Positions 1 to 7,172 of a stretch of DNA of 10,158 nucleotides are shown here, piece by piece. This DNA is from Spirochaetaceae bacterium. GTDB taxonomy: Bacteria; Spirochaetota; Spirochaetia; CADAEX01. Position 1 is the stretch's first letter. Each line of letters starts with the position of its first letter. Both the position numbers and the translations under genes were made by a program. The stretch covers positions 1-10,158 of the forward strand of contig WRFK01000043.1 of NCBI GenBank assembly GCA_009778835.1, in the 5' to 3' direction. Under the pieces are notes generated by a model that was not told the DNA's origin, ran no database searches, and worked only from the letters and a program-made list of their open reading frames with translations.

Positions 1-1206
1 ATTGCAAGTTCTGTAGTGGATCCTTCAAAATTCACCACTATTCCTATTGGTGTTGTTATCCCCATTGTAACCGGTGTAGCTGTTACTCCTCCAAATCAAT
101 CAATTACAAGCGGCAGCACACTCCAGTTTAATGCCGCAGTTACAGGGACCAACAATCCAGATCCTACTGTAACATGGAGAGTAAGTTCGAATGTTGCCGG
201 GAACGGCGCTGTTACAGCAGGAACCAATATCAATGCCAATGGCCTTCTTACATCAGCGCCAAATGAAACTTCCCCTGTCCTTTATATTTTCGCAACCTCT
301 GTTGCTAATCCTGCAATATCAGGCAGCGCCTATGTAACTGTAATTATACCAATAGTAACCGGTGTAGTTGTAAGTCCTCCAACCCAGTCAGCAGCAAAGG
401 GCACTACACTCCAATTTGTGGCATCTGTTACAGGTAGTAACAATCCAAGCAATGCCGTAACATGGAGAGTAAGTTCAAATGCTTCCGGTACAGGAGCTGT
501 TACTGCAGGAACCAATATTAATGCCAATGGACTGCTTACAATAGCATCTAATGAAACTGCACAGATCCTTTATATTTTAGCAACTTCTGTTGCAAATCCA
601 GCAAGATTTGGCAATGCATCTGTTACTGTAACTGCTTCTGCTTCTGCTCCTACAACAAAACCTGCGGGTACTGGTGGTCCTGTAGTGAATCCTGCTCCAA
701 CAAAACCTTCGGCAACAACCCCTGATACAACAGCCCCTGCTCCAACAAAACCTTCGGTAACAACCCCTGATACAACAGCCCCTGCTGCAACAAATCCTTC
801 GGTGACTACCCCTGGGACAACTACCCCCGCTGCAACAAATCCTTCGGTGACTACCCCTGTCTCAACCCCAACTGTAACCAATGTAACTGTAGCCTCCTCA
901 ACCCTTTCAACAAGGACTAATACTACTGTCCAGTTAAGTTCATCGGTTATTGGAAACAACAACCCCAACACTGCAGTAACATGGAAAGTTAGTTCGAATG
1001 CTGCAGGCACAGGCGCTGTTGCACCTGGAACAAGTATTAGCTCCAATGGATTGCTTACAGTAGCTCCCAATGAGTGGGCAACTGCTCTCTATGTTTTTGC
1101 AACCTCTGTAGCAGATCCAACAAAGTCCGGGTCTGCGACTGTAACAATAATTAATAACACAGAAACACAAGGGCCGAATCAAGGCCAGGCCCAGCCAAAA
1201 CAATAA
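1..1206 (+). CDS. Ig-like repeat surface protein, 3' part (5' end outside window)
   Basis: The reading frame is open from the first base, so the GTG at 16 is probably not the true start. The first residues (ending in SVVDPSKF) resemble the tail of the later repeat units (ATSVANPA..., ATSVADPTKSG...), so at least one more unit lies upstream. Three full units of about 95 residues start at bases 67, 355 and 874. They share the pattern V-T-x-V-x-V...LQF...VTG-x-NNP...VTW-(R/K)-VSSN...GAV...G-(T)-x-I-x-(A/S)-NGLLT...NE...LY-(I/V)-x-ATSVA-(N/D)P, typical of bacterial Ig-like (Big_2-type) beta-sandwich domains. A Pro/Thr-rich linker (bases about 643-873) separates units 2 and 3. The protein ends in a Gln-rich tail with no LPXTG or membrane anchor. 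A role in adhesion or as a surface stalk is inferred from the fold; location cannot be settled without the N-terminus. A strong terminator follows directly. Confidence 0.85.
   Translation: MASSVVDPSKFTTIPIGVVIPIVTGVAVTPPNQSITSGSTLQFNAAVTGTNNPDPTVTWRVSSNVAGNGAVTAGTNINANGLLTSAPNETSPVLYIFATSVANPAISGSAYVTVIIPIVTGVVVSPPTQSAAKGTTLQFVASVTGSNNPSNAVTWRVSSNASGTGAVTAGTNINANGLLTIASNETAQILYILATSVANPARFGNASVTVTASASAPTTKPAGTGGPVVNPAPTKPSATTPDTTAPAPTKPSVTTPDTTAPAATNPSVTTPGTTTPAATNPSVTTPVSTPTVTNVTVASSTLSTRTNTTVQLSSSVIGNNNPNTAVTWKVSSNAAGTGAVAPGTSISSNGLLTVAPNEWATALYVFATSVADPTKSGSATVTIINNTETQGPNQGQAQPKQ
67..1155 (+). repeat. Three Ig-like domain repeats (units from 67, 355 and 874)
   Basis: The first two units are adjacent, 288 bp apart, and clearly similar at the DNA level; both encode the run TAGTNINANGLLT. 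The third lies after the linker and has drifted more (GTSISSNGLLT). The pattern fits domain duplication within one gene. The partial unit at bases 1-66 belongs to the same series. Confidence 0.8.
691..870 (+). repeat. 45-bp in-frame minisatellite, four copies (Pro/Thr linker)
   Basis: Copies start at 691, 736, 781 and 826, an exact 45-bp period. Each encodes a 15-residue unit close to PAPTKPSVTTPDTTA. Copies 1 and 2 are nearly identical; copies 3 and 4 share the variant AATNPSVTTP. The length keeps the frame, so copy-number change would lengthen or shorten the linker between Ig-like domains without disrupting the protein. Confidence 0.85.
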
Positions 1207-1217
1207 TCATAGCATCA

Positions 1218-1248
1218 TCACCCGACTGCAAACAGTCGGGTGATTTTT
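1218..1248 (+). terminator. Rho-independent terminator of the Ig-repeat gene
   Basis: A perfect 11-bp stem (TCACCCGACTG, bases 1218-1228, with its complement at 1233-1243) encloses a 4-nt loop and is followed at once by five T residues (1244-1248). It begins 11 bases after the TAA stop. Confidence 0.92.
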
Positions 1249-1322
1249 ACCCTGCTTTCATAAAAAGATATTACTAATTATCTGCTTTTTTTGAGTGCTA
1301 AATTGTTTATTCAAAGCAAATT

Positions 1323-1352
1323 TTATTAAAAATTCTTCTTGCATTTTATACT
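1323..1352 (+). promoter_or_regulatory. Possible promoter of the radical SAM operon
   Basis: TATACT at 1347-1352 is a good -10 box. The only -35 candidate at proper spacing is the weak TTATTA at 1323-1328 (18-bp spacer). A second -10-like TATAGT lies at 1362-1367, inside the longest version of the gene. The region 1249-1358 is otherwise AT-rich with no gene. Confidence 0.3.
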
Positions 1353-1358
1353 AAACAA

Positions 1359-2636
1359 ATGTATAGTATAACTATGGAACTGGGAGAAAAAATATCTATT
1401 CTTGCTGAAGCAGCAAAATATGATGCTTCCTGCTCATCTTCGGGAAGCAAGGGACACCACCACTCAACAAAAAAAGATGGAATAGGCTCAAGTGCTTGCG
1501 CAGGTATTTGCCATAGCTGGACAGGAGATGGCAGGTGTATAAGCCTTTTAAAATTGCTGTTTTCAAATGTTTGTAAATATGATTGTGTCTATTGCGCAAA
1601 CCGCTCCTCTGCGGATATTAAGCGCGCATCATTTACAAAGGATGAAATTGTAAATCTTACAATGGAGTTTTATCGCCGCAACTATATCGAAGGGCTGTTT
1701 TTATCATCAGGTATTTTTGCTGATCCTGATATTGTAATGCAGCAGCTTATAGGGACTGCAAAAAAACTCAGGCTGGAATCAGACTATGGTGGGTATATCC
1801 ATTTAAAGGTAATTCCGGGCGCAGGAGAAAATCTTATACGAGAAGCAGGATATTGGGCAGACCGGTTAAGCGCAAATATTGAATTGCCAACAGAGAAAAG
1901 CCTAAAAATCCTTGCTCCGCAGAAATCTGGAAAAGAAATTCTTGGCGCAATGAATTATATTTCGCAATCAGGTTTGGAGATCAACGAAGATAGCCGCCGT
2001 ATAAAAAAAGCGCCTAAATTTGCGCCTGCCGGGCAAAGCACGCAGCTCATTGTAGGAGCCAGTAACGAGGATGACCGGCAGATTATTTCTCTTTCAGGAG
2101 CGCTATACAGAAAATACGCTCTTAAGCGGGTCTACTATTCTGCTTTTATCCCTGTAGGAATTGATGGCGACCCAAAAATACATGATCCAAAACTTCCTGA
2201 TATTGAAGGGCCTCCCCTGGTTCGGGAACACAGACTGTATCAGGCAGATTGGCTTATGCGATTTTACAATTTTGCTCCGGATGAAATTCTTGATCCTGCA
2301 TCTCCATATCTTGATAAAGATCTTGACCCAAAAACTGTCTGGGCATTGAACCATTTGGAATTTTTTCCTGTTGAAGTAAACAAGGCAAGTTATGAAGAGC
2401 TTTTAAGAGTGCCCGGGATTGGCACTTTATCCGCAAAACGTATTATCAAACAACGGAAATCACGTCCTCTTTCTTTTGATATTTTAAAATCATTGGGAGT
2501 TGTTTTAAAAAGGGCCCGTTATTTTGTTACAGCATCCGGAAGTTTTATGGATATGCCTGATGATCCTGTACGTATACGGCATAAGCTATTAAATGATAAT
2601 CAGACAAGTATGCAGCTTCCTCTTTTTGACTTTTGA
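1359..2636 (+). CDS. Putative DNA modification/repair radical SAM protein (TIGR03916-type)
   Basis: 425 residues. The radical SAM [4Fe-4S] motif CxxxCxxC is at C72-C76-C79 (CKYDCVYC). It is preceded by family-typical blocks KYDASCSSSGS (from about residue 20) and GICHSWTGDGRCISLLK (from about 49), which add four more cysteines (C25, C47, C51, C60). The middle carries NYIEGLFLSSG, GYIHLKVIPGA, NIELPTEKSLKILAPQK and REHRLYQADWL, all hallmarks of this family. The C-terminus (about 335-392) holds a helix-hairpin-helix DNA-binding motif (LLRVPGIGTLSAKRII). The family is known for pairing with a DUF4130-type protein, which is exactly the next gene; the reaction is not established. Neither ATG at 1359 nor ATG at 1374 has a Shine-Dalgarno sequence. 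The 1374 start (MELGEKISILAEAAKYD) looks closer to the usual family N-terminus. Confidence 0.93.
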   Translation: MYSITMELGEKISILAEAAKYDASCSSSGSKGHHHSTKKDGIGSSACAGICHSWTGDGRCISLLKLLFSNVCKYDCVYCANRSSADIKRASFTKDEIVNLTMEFYRRNYIEGLFLSSGIFADPDIVMQQLIGTAKKLRLESDYGGYIHLKVIPGAGENLIREAGYWADRLSANIELPTEKSLKILAPQKSGKEILGAMNYISQSGLEINEDSRRIKKAPKFAPAGQSTQLIVGASNEDDRQIISLSGALYRKYALKRVYYSAFIPVGIDGDPKIHDPKLPDIEGPPLVREHRLYQADWLMRFYNFAPDEILDPASPYLDKDLDPKTVWALNHLEFFPVEVNKASYEELLRVPGIGTLSAKRIIKQRKSRPLSFDILKSLGVVLKRARYFVTASGSFMDMPDDPVRIRHKLLNDNQTSMQLPLFDF

Positions 2637-2647
2637 GGATCTATTCT

Positions 2648-3628
2648 ATGGAAGCTGAATATGATGGCACGGTTTTTTCTCTATTCTCTATTTTGGATAA
2701 TGTTTTTAGGGAAAACAAGTTACACGACAAGATTACAAGAAAAGATATGGGATCTGGCTTATCTTCTTTATCTTTGAAATCATCAGATGCCCAGGGCGAG
2801 CTTTTTAATACATTGCCGGATGCAGATGAAAAAACACTAAAAGATGGTTACTCCTTAAGCTCTCCTTCTCCCTGCAGCACAGCCTGTTTACCCTACCCTT
2901 TGCAGCATAGCTATAACGCAGCAGCATATAAATATTTTGAGCCATGCAGAACTTCTTTTTCAGGACAGGAGATAATAAAATATTCAGGTAAGGCTTATAA
3001 AGATATTCTTTATGCATGGATGAGCGAGCTTCCAATTGAAAAAGAAGTTATTCACTTTGCATGGAAAATAGTATCAGCAGGCAGAATGCAGGATATGGAA
3101 AATAAAGAATGCAATTATAGTCCCAAAAAAAGAGGGAGCAGCGCTGAAAAAGCAAGATGCGATCTGGCTGATGAAAATATAAAAAAAGTTATAACCGCTG
3201 CTTCAAGAGCAAGAAAAGAATCCCATTTTCTTATGGGGATATTAAGGTTTTCTATTGGATCAAGTGGTGTGCCTGTTGCAAAATGCAGTCCGGATTATTT
3301 TATTCTCCCTGCGTTGGCTCACCATTTTACTCTGCGATTTGGAAACTCTGTTTGGGCAATTATTGATGAAAAACGGAATATCTCGCTTATGCATGCTAAA
3401 TCAGAACCAGCAAAGCTTGTAATTTTTGACCCCGACCATCCATGGTTTAAAGAAGAAACTGATTCCAATAAAGAGAATTTTGATGATTGGGAAAAAATGT
3501 GGAAAAATTATCATACTTCAATAAATAATGAGAGCAGGAGCAATCCAAATTTACAGCGCCGCTTTATTCCTATCAGATACTGGAAATATCTTCCTGAGCT
3601 TAATGATCAAAAAATTGATAAACCTTGA
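2648..3628 (+). CDS. DUF4130-type partner of the radical SAM protein (TIGR03915 family)
   Basis: 326 residues from ATG 2648. I chose this start because GAGG (2635-2638), overlapping the TGA stop of the radical SAM gene, sits 9 bases upstream; an in-frame TTG at 2633 would overlap that stop but has no better site. The N-terminus (AEYDGTVFSLFSILDNVF) matches the YDGSFEG...-type start of the family. The core has RARKESHFLMGILRFS and YFILPALAHHFTLRFGNSVWAIID, and the end has NLQRRFIPIRYWKYLPEL, a DUF4130 signature. Family members are called probable DNA metabolism proteins; some relatives are fused to a uracil-DNA glycosylase-type domain, absent here. Residues about 30-90 are Ser-rich and poorly conserved-looking, making the protein somewhat long for the family. 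Stop-overlapping translation signals and the neighbour indicate coupled expression. Confidence 0.88.
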   Translation: MEAEYDGTVFSLFSILDNVFRENKLHDKITRKDMGSGLSSLSLKSSDAQGELFNTLPDADEKTLKDGYSLSSPSPCSTACLPYPLQHSYNAAAYKYFEPCRTSFSGQEIIKYSGKAYKDILYAWMSELPIEKEVIHFAWKIVSAGRMQDMENKECNYSPKKRGSSAEKARCDLADENIKKVITAASRARKESHFLMGILRFSIGSSGVPVAKCSPDYFILPALAHHFTLRFGNSVWAIIDEKRNISLMHAKSEPAKLVIFDPDHPWFKEETDSNKENFDDWEKMWKNYHTSINNESRSNPNLQRRFIPIRYWKYLPELNDQKIDKP

Positions 3629-3661
3629 CTAATTCTTATTCATAATAAAATATTGTAAATA

Positions 3662-4177
3662 ATGGATAAGAGAGCGATTTACACTTGTAATATTGATACC
3701 CCACTAGCGCCATTAACAGCATCAGCAGAAAACAACAAACTTACAGGCTTATGGTTTGTGGGGCAAAAATACTATCCATCTAAAACAGATAGCTGGATAA
3801 CCAAGCCAGACTACCCTGTTTTTAAAGAATTAAAACTTTGGATAAAAAAATATTTTGAGGGTAAAAATCCTTCTTTACAAAATATAAAACTTGAACCTCC
3901 TGGAACAGTTTTTCAAAAAGATGTATGGAAGATACTATTAAAAATTCCTTATGGCAAAACAACAACATACGGCGAAATCGCAAAGCAGCTTGCCCATAAA
4001 AAAGGGCTTTGCTCCATGTCTGCACAGGCTGTTGGCGGAGCAGTTGGCCATAATCCAATTTCAATATTAATACCATGCCATAGAGTAATAGGGGCAACAG
4101 GAAGCCTTACTGGCTATGCCGGCGGCATTGATAAAAAAGAAGCTCTTCTAAGGTTGGAAAAAGTTGTTTTTAGTTAA
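3662..4177 (+). CDS. ogt: Methylated-DNA--protein-cysteine methyltransferase (O6-alkylguanine-DNA alkyltransferase)
   Basis: 171 residues, the usual Ogt/MGMT length. It transfers alkyl groups from O6-alkylguanine (and O4-alkylthymine) to its own cysteine, a one-use repair reaction. The acceptor motif PCHRVIG is present with C139 as nucleophile, followed by GSLTGYAGGIDKKEALLRLE. The winged-helix part is also clear: FQKDVWKILLKIPYGKTTTYGEIA, then AVGGAVGHNPI. Residues 1 to about 80 form the less conserved N-terminal domain. It starts 33 bp after the DUF4130-type gene, same strand, with no visible promoter or terminator between, so it is probably the third gene of the operon. No good Shine-Dalgarno precedes the ATG. 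Confidence 0.96.
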   Translation: MDKRAIYTCNIDTPLAPLTASAENNKLTGLWFVGQKYYPSKTDSWITKPDYPVFKELKLWIKKYFEGKNPSLQNIKLEPPGTVFQKDVWKILLKIPYGKTTTYGEIAKQLAHKKGLCSMSAQAVGGAVGHNPISILIPCHRVIGATGSLTGYAGGIDKKEALLRLEKVVFS

Positions 4178-4247
4178 TCTATTTACGTTTGCTATACAGG
4201 TTTTAGGAAAAATATGTGTTGTTTGAAGAATAAGAAAAGATAAGTTT

Positions 4248-4320
4248 TAGTGGCGAAGGGACTTGAACCCCTGACCAAGCGGATATGAGCCGCTTGCTCT
4301 ACCGACTGAGCTACGCCACC
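4248..4320 (-). tRNA. tRNA-Met (anticodon CAT), elongator type
   Basis: A 73-nt cloverleaf folds fully: 7-bp acceptor (GGTGGCG/CGCCACT with G1-U72 wobble), D stem GCTC/GAGC, anticodon stem AGCGG/CCGCT with loop CTCATAT, 5-nt variable loop, T stem AGGGG/CCCTT with loop TTCAAGT, discriminator A. The CCA end is not encoded. The anticodon stem lacks the GGG/CCC pairs of initiators, and pair 1-72 is not the C-A mismatch of initiators. The G1-U72/A73 combination is also seen in Bacillus elongator tRNA-Met. A tRNA-Ile2 with modified CAT cannot be fully excluded. Confidence 0.95.
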
Positions 4321-4332
4321 ATGATGGTGGTT

Positions 4333-4361
4333 AATTTATCTGAAGTTTGATTCTTTGTCAA
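4333..4361 (-). promoter_or_regulatory. Promoter of tRNA-Met
   Basis: On the minus strand a consensus -35 TTGACA (4361-4356) is followed by a 17-bp spacer and a -10 TAAATT (4338-4333). Transcription would begin near 4326, a few bases before the mature 5' end at 4320. Confidence 0.75.
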
Positions 4362-4384
4362 GTAAACCTATTTTTATTTTATTT

Positions 4385-5053
4385 TTATTCCAAAAATATT
4401 ATTTCTACAGGTGTTTGCGGAAATTTATCCTGAGGTGATATTACTACTATATACCCGCTTCTCCCGCCTTCGCAAACAGGCTCTGTTTCATCTTTAAACT
4501 TTTCTATTTCATTATCATTTATTGTAAGCGTGTATTCTTTATTTTCTTTATCATACGTTATATTAAGCTCATTTGGCCTGCCATACCCTTTTTCAAGATA
4601 TCTTGAATATGTCCACGATTTTATGCTTTTATAATTACCCCCTATTACCTTGCCAATAGCATAATTCTGTTCTGTATTTATCATGATCGTAAGCATTGTC
4701 TCGCCATACCCAACTCTCATCTTATGGCATATTACGATCCCATACCCGGCTATTTTATCTCCGGTTATCTTACTTAAACACACCTCCCTTGTTGTAAATA
4801 ATTCCTCTCCTGCCCCATTTTCCACTGTCCATAACGTATAACCATACTCACTCCAGTAGGCATTATCATTTACCAAAAAAACTGTTACTTTTCTCCCTTC
4901 TTCATCAGGCAAACCCTCTGTAAATAATTCTTCTGCCAAAGAAATTGCCCCGCCTTCTTCTGGTAGCCCTGCTTTCTCTTGCGGCTCATACGGCGTGAGA
5001 CACGAAAATATAAATAGTACAGCAAAAATTATGCAATATTTTATCTTATCCAC
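4385..5053 (-). CDS. Predicted lipoprotein with beta-rich extracytoplasmic domain, unknown function
   Basis: 222 residues. The start is GTG at 5053, supported by AGGA 6 bases upstream. The N-terminus is a lipoprotein signal (short basic start, hydrophobic CIIFAVLFIFS, lipobox cysteine C18). The mature part is rich in alternating beta-strand-like stretches with many aromatic and Gly residues (GYTLWTVENG, MLTIMINTEQNYAIGKVIGG, ELNITYDKENKEYTLTINDNE). The pattern resembles LamG/concanavalin-like jelly rolls, but I recognise no family. It is last in a three-gene minus-strand operon, 13 bp after the TPR-like membrane protein. No hairpin terminator is visible after the stop. Confidence 0.75.
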   Translation of the reverse strand: MDKIKYCIIFAVLFIFSCLTPYEPQEKAGLPEEGGAISLAEELFTEGLPDEEGRKVTVFLVNDNAYWSEYGYTLWTVENGAGEELFTTREVCLSKITGDKIAGYGIVICHKMRVGYGETMLTIMINTEQNYAIGKVIGGNYKSIKSWTYSRYLEKGYGRPNELNITYDKENKEYTLTINDNEIEKFKDETEPVCEGGRSGYIVVISPQDKFPQTPVEIIFLE

Positions 5054-5066
5054 TTTTTATCCTTTT

Positions 5067-5777
5067 TTACTCGCCAATTTCTTTTACTGATTCAATCTCC
5101 CTATGGGTTTCTTCTGCTTCTATGTACGAGAAAACTTCTATCATCTCTTTTCGAATATATCCCTCTTTTTCAAGCGCATTAAATCCATTTTTTATCTTTG
5201 GGTATTCTTCCTTATCAGATCTATTTTTAAAAAACAGTGTGTAGTACATATAAAATCTTGCATCTTTGTTTTCCGGCTGCTCTTTTGCGATAAGTTCATA
5301 TATGGCATAAGCCTGATTTATTTTGCCTTCTTTAAGTAAAAGCGCTGCTTCTGCCATTTTATCTCCAAGATATTTATCTGAATAAAGCGATTCAACTCTC
5401 TTTTTCTTCTCCTCTTTTAGTATATTGTTATAGACTTCATTAAGAGTGGCTATTCTTCTGTTTGTATAATCAATTTTTACTGATAGCCCCTTTTCTGTTT
5501 CTATATTTTTTTCGTTTATACTTATTATACCAAGCCTTATAAAATCAAATTCTTCTCTTATATATTTTTCTCTCTCTTTAATATTCTCTTCAATTGATTT
5601 TATATTTTCTGTATATTTTTGAGAAAAAAGTTTATGTTCTTTTAATATAATCAGAGCCAGATATACCAAAACAATAACTCCAAAAACCATAAACAAAGGA
5701 ACTATTGTCGTTACTGATTTATAAGCTTTATTCTTTTTCGTGTCAGATATTGTGTCCGCTTTCATGTCAAATATCAT
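5067..5777 (-). CDS. Membrane-anchored coiled-coil/TPR-like protein, unknown function
   Basis: 236 residues. One strong transmembrane segment lies at about residues 25-46 (IVPLFMVFGVIVLVYLALII). A long charged coiled-coil-like region follows (about 50-125, rich in E, K, I). A TPR-like helical repeat part comes next (about 140-190: AEAALLLKEGKINQAYAIYE...AKEQPENKDARFYMYYTLF). The gene overlaps the preceding lipoprotein gene by 11 bp, which suggests translational coupling. GAAGG lies 10-12 bases before the ATG at 5777; an in-frame ATG at 5765, just after the neighbour's TGA, is the alternative. With one membrane anchor and a TPR it could act as a scaffold between the two neighbouring lipoproteins; that is an inference only. 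Confidence 0.75.
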   Translation of the reverse strand: MIFDMKADTISDTKKNKAYKSVTTIVPLFMVFGVIVLVYLALIILKEHKLFSQKYTENIKSIEENIKEREKYIREEFDFIRLGIISINEKNIETEKGLSVKIDYTNRRIATLNEVYNNILKEEKKKRVESLYSDKYLGDKMAEAALLLKEGKINQAYAIYELIAKEQPENKDARFYMYYTLFFKNRSDKEEYPKIKNGFNALEKEGYIRKEMIEVFSYIEAEETHREIESVKEIGE

Positions 5778-6354
5778 TACTAATAATCCCTTCTTCTATT
5801 TTTTCTTCAAGTAACTCTATATATTTATTGTCATATCCTTTTTCCTTTAACTCTCTAAATACTCTTTTAGCTTCAACATATTTATCTTGTAAAACAAAAT
5901 TTATGCTTCTAAGATAAATTATCTCTGCCCTTAACGGCTCAAGGATACTTGCTCTTTGGAGATATTTTTCAGCTTCTTCATAACAAAATTTATTGAGTTC
6001 TTCTTCTGCCAGCGCTACAAGCTGTTCTGCTGTTATCAGTTTAAAATAAAGAACATTCATGGGATTATATTCAAATTTTTGAGTTAAGGTTTCATACCCT
6101 TTTTTTGAAAGCTCTATTTCATATTCTCCATTTTTCTTAAAGTCAAGAATAAACCGTCCATGTACATCTGATTTTACGATTTCTTTTCCATTGATTTTTA
6201 CAACAACTCCGCTAACCGGAATATTGTCGTGGTCATAAATCATTGCATACATTATTCCACCACCTGTTGCGATTCTTCCTTTCGCGCTGTTACACGATAA
6301 AGCAAAAATTGCGAATAATATAATGAGTAGGAATGCCAATACCCTAATATGCAT
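5767..6354 (-). CDS. Predicted lipoprotein: carboxypeptidase-regulatory-like domain plus TPR
   Basis: 195 residues. The N-terminus is a lipoprotein signal (MHIRVLAFLLIILF...ALSC) with C21 as the acylated cysteine. Residues about 33-105 form a small beta-sandwich of the carboxypeptidase regulatory-like/PEGA kind: VSGVVVKINGKE, DVHGRFILDF, GEYEIELSKKGYETLTQKF. Residues about 110-185 are helical TPR-like repeats (ALAEEELNKFCYEEAEKYLQ, then KYVEAKRVFRELKEKGYDNK). It is first in the operon and its stop overlaps the next gene. The ribosome site is weak (GAGA about 8 bases before the ATG). The function is unknown; domain order suggests an envelope protein that contacts other proteins. Confidence 0.78.
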   Translation of the reverse strand: MHIRVLAFLLIILFAIFALSCNSAKGRIATGGGIMYAMIYDHDNIPVSGVVVKINGKEIVKSDVHGRFILDFKKNGEYEIELSKKGYETLTQKFEYNPMNVLYFKLITAEQLVALAEEELNKFCYEEAEKYLQRASILEPLRAEIIYLRSINFVLQDKYVEAKRVFRELKEKGYDNKYIELLEEKIEEGIISNDI

Positions 6355-6395
6355 TTATAGTCTCATTTTGCATCTGTTTCTAAATCCCTTTTACA

Positions 6396-6556
6396 CTGAT
6401 AAAGATTCCTGATTCAGAGATATATACATGCTATTTTATTATTTTGATTCAGATTTTTGGTGATTTTATATTGATAGATCTCAATTATATTTTGTAAATA
6501 AAAATATTACTTTTCTTCTTTCTTTTCATTTTTCAAAATAACAGTACTGATTTTTG
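6396..6556. repeat. Dispersed AT-rich direct repeat, copy A
   Basis: Copy A lies between the lipoprotein operon and hicB. Its left part (6396-6476) matches copy B (7222-7303) at roughly 70 of 82 positions. Its body from about 6420 matches copy C (7984-8124) for about 140 bp, including the stretches TACATGCTATTTT, ATTATATTTTGTAAATAAAA and CATTTTTCAAAATAACAGTA. On the minus strand its right part reads as a tail ending ...STVILKNEKKEEK-stop (TAA at 6509-6507), matched in copy C. Apart from this repeat, 6355-6601 holds no gene. Confidence 0.85.
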
Positions 6557-6601
6557 TTTTGGAAAAGGTAATATTTTGATTTATATTGGTGTCCAACAAA
6601 G

Positions 6602-6973
6602 TTAAGCCAGTCTTTCACTCAAAGCATCCTGCAATACTCTGGACAAGCTCAAACCGGATTGGACAACTTTTTCATCCATCCATTTTGGGATACTAACTGT
6701 CCGCTTTACTGCCCGAGTATTTTTTACCTCTGCGCAAATAAGATTCAAAAAATCATTGTTAGTTGTTTTAATTTTCTTAACCGGAGATGCTTTGGGAATT
6801 TCAATCTTTTTATCCATCAGATAACCAATCCATTGTGCTAGAGCGGACTGCGCCATGTACATAGCATTTCCCAATGTTTTTCCTTCGCTAACACAACCGG
6901 GCAAATCCGGATAAAGAACTGTATAACTTCCATCATCATTTTTATGAAAAATTGCGGGATAAACATATTCCAT
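6602..6973 (-). CDS. hicB: HicB-family antitoxin
   Basis: 123 residues from ATG 6973, chosen because AGGAG (overlapping the hicA stop region) sits 7 bases upstream; a TTG further out at 6991 has no such signal. Residues 1 to about 60 form the HicB partial RNase H-like fold (YPAIFHKNDDGSYTVLYPDLPGC...GNAMYMAQSALAQWIGYLMD). Residues about 88-123 are a ribbon-helix-helix DNA-binding domain (RTVSIPKWMDEKVVQSGLSL...VLQDAL). It neutralises HicA and, through the C-terminal domain, should repress the operon. It follows hicA by 10 bp, the usual order. Confidence 0.93.
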   Translation of the reverse strand: MEYVYPAIFHKNDDGSYTVLYPDLPGCVSEGKTLGNAMYMAQSALAQWIGYLMDKKIEIPKASPVKKIKTTNNDFLNLICAEVKNTRAVKRTVSIPKWMDEKVVQSGLSLSRVLQDALSERLA

Positions 6974-6983
6974 GAATGTACTC

Positions 6984-7157
6984 CTATTCAATACCAGCTA
7001 CTTTTAAAATAGCCTTCGCTGTGTATTCATTAATTTCACGATGATTCGGGACTTGAATCGGACGGCTTCCAGGTTTTTCATAGATTGCATGATCTCCGGT
7101 CCTATTCAACCGGTAGCCAGCTTTCTCCAGTTTTTTTATCAAGTCCTTGCGCTTCAC
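6984..7157 (-). CDS. hicA: HicA-family mRNA interferase toxin
   Basis: A 57-residue gene from GTG 7157 to TAG, reading MKRKDLIKKLEKAGYRLNRT then GDHAIYEKPGSRPIQVPNHR and EINEYTAKAILKVAGIE. This is the full HicA dsRBD-like fold with the conserved catalytic histidine H23 in the G-D-H-x-I-Y context, followed by the P-x-x-x-x-V-P-N-H block. HicA cleaves mRNA and is blocked by HicB. The start is supported by AGGAG 8 bases upstream. The gene lies directly behind the promoter/operator at 7173-7201. Confidence 0.93.
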   Translation of the reverse strand: MKRKDLIKKLEKAGYRLNRTGDHAIYEKPGSRPIQVPNHREINEYTAKAILKVAGIE

Positions 7158-7172
7158 TTTATTAGCTCCTAT

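Noticed and set aside
570..1070. Long minus-strand open frame antisense to the Ig-repeat gene
   Set aside because: It mirrors the low-complexity Ala/Thr/Val codons of the plus-strand gene and has no ribosome site or family resemblance.
6591..6607. Integron-like core motifs GTCCAAC and GTTAAGC beside the hicB stop
   Set aside because: They match RYYYAAC and GTTRRRY but lie only three bases apart, so cannot form an attC site. No matching pair is seen at the borders of the other module.
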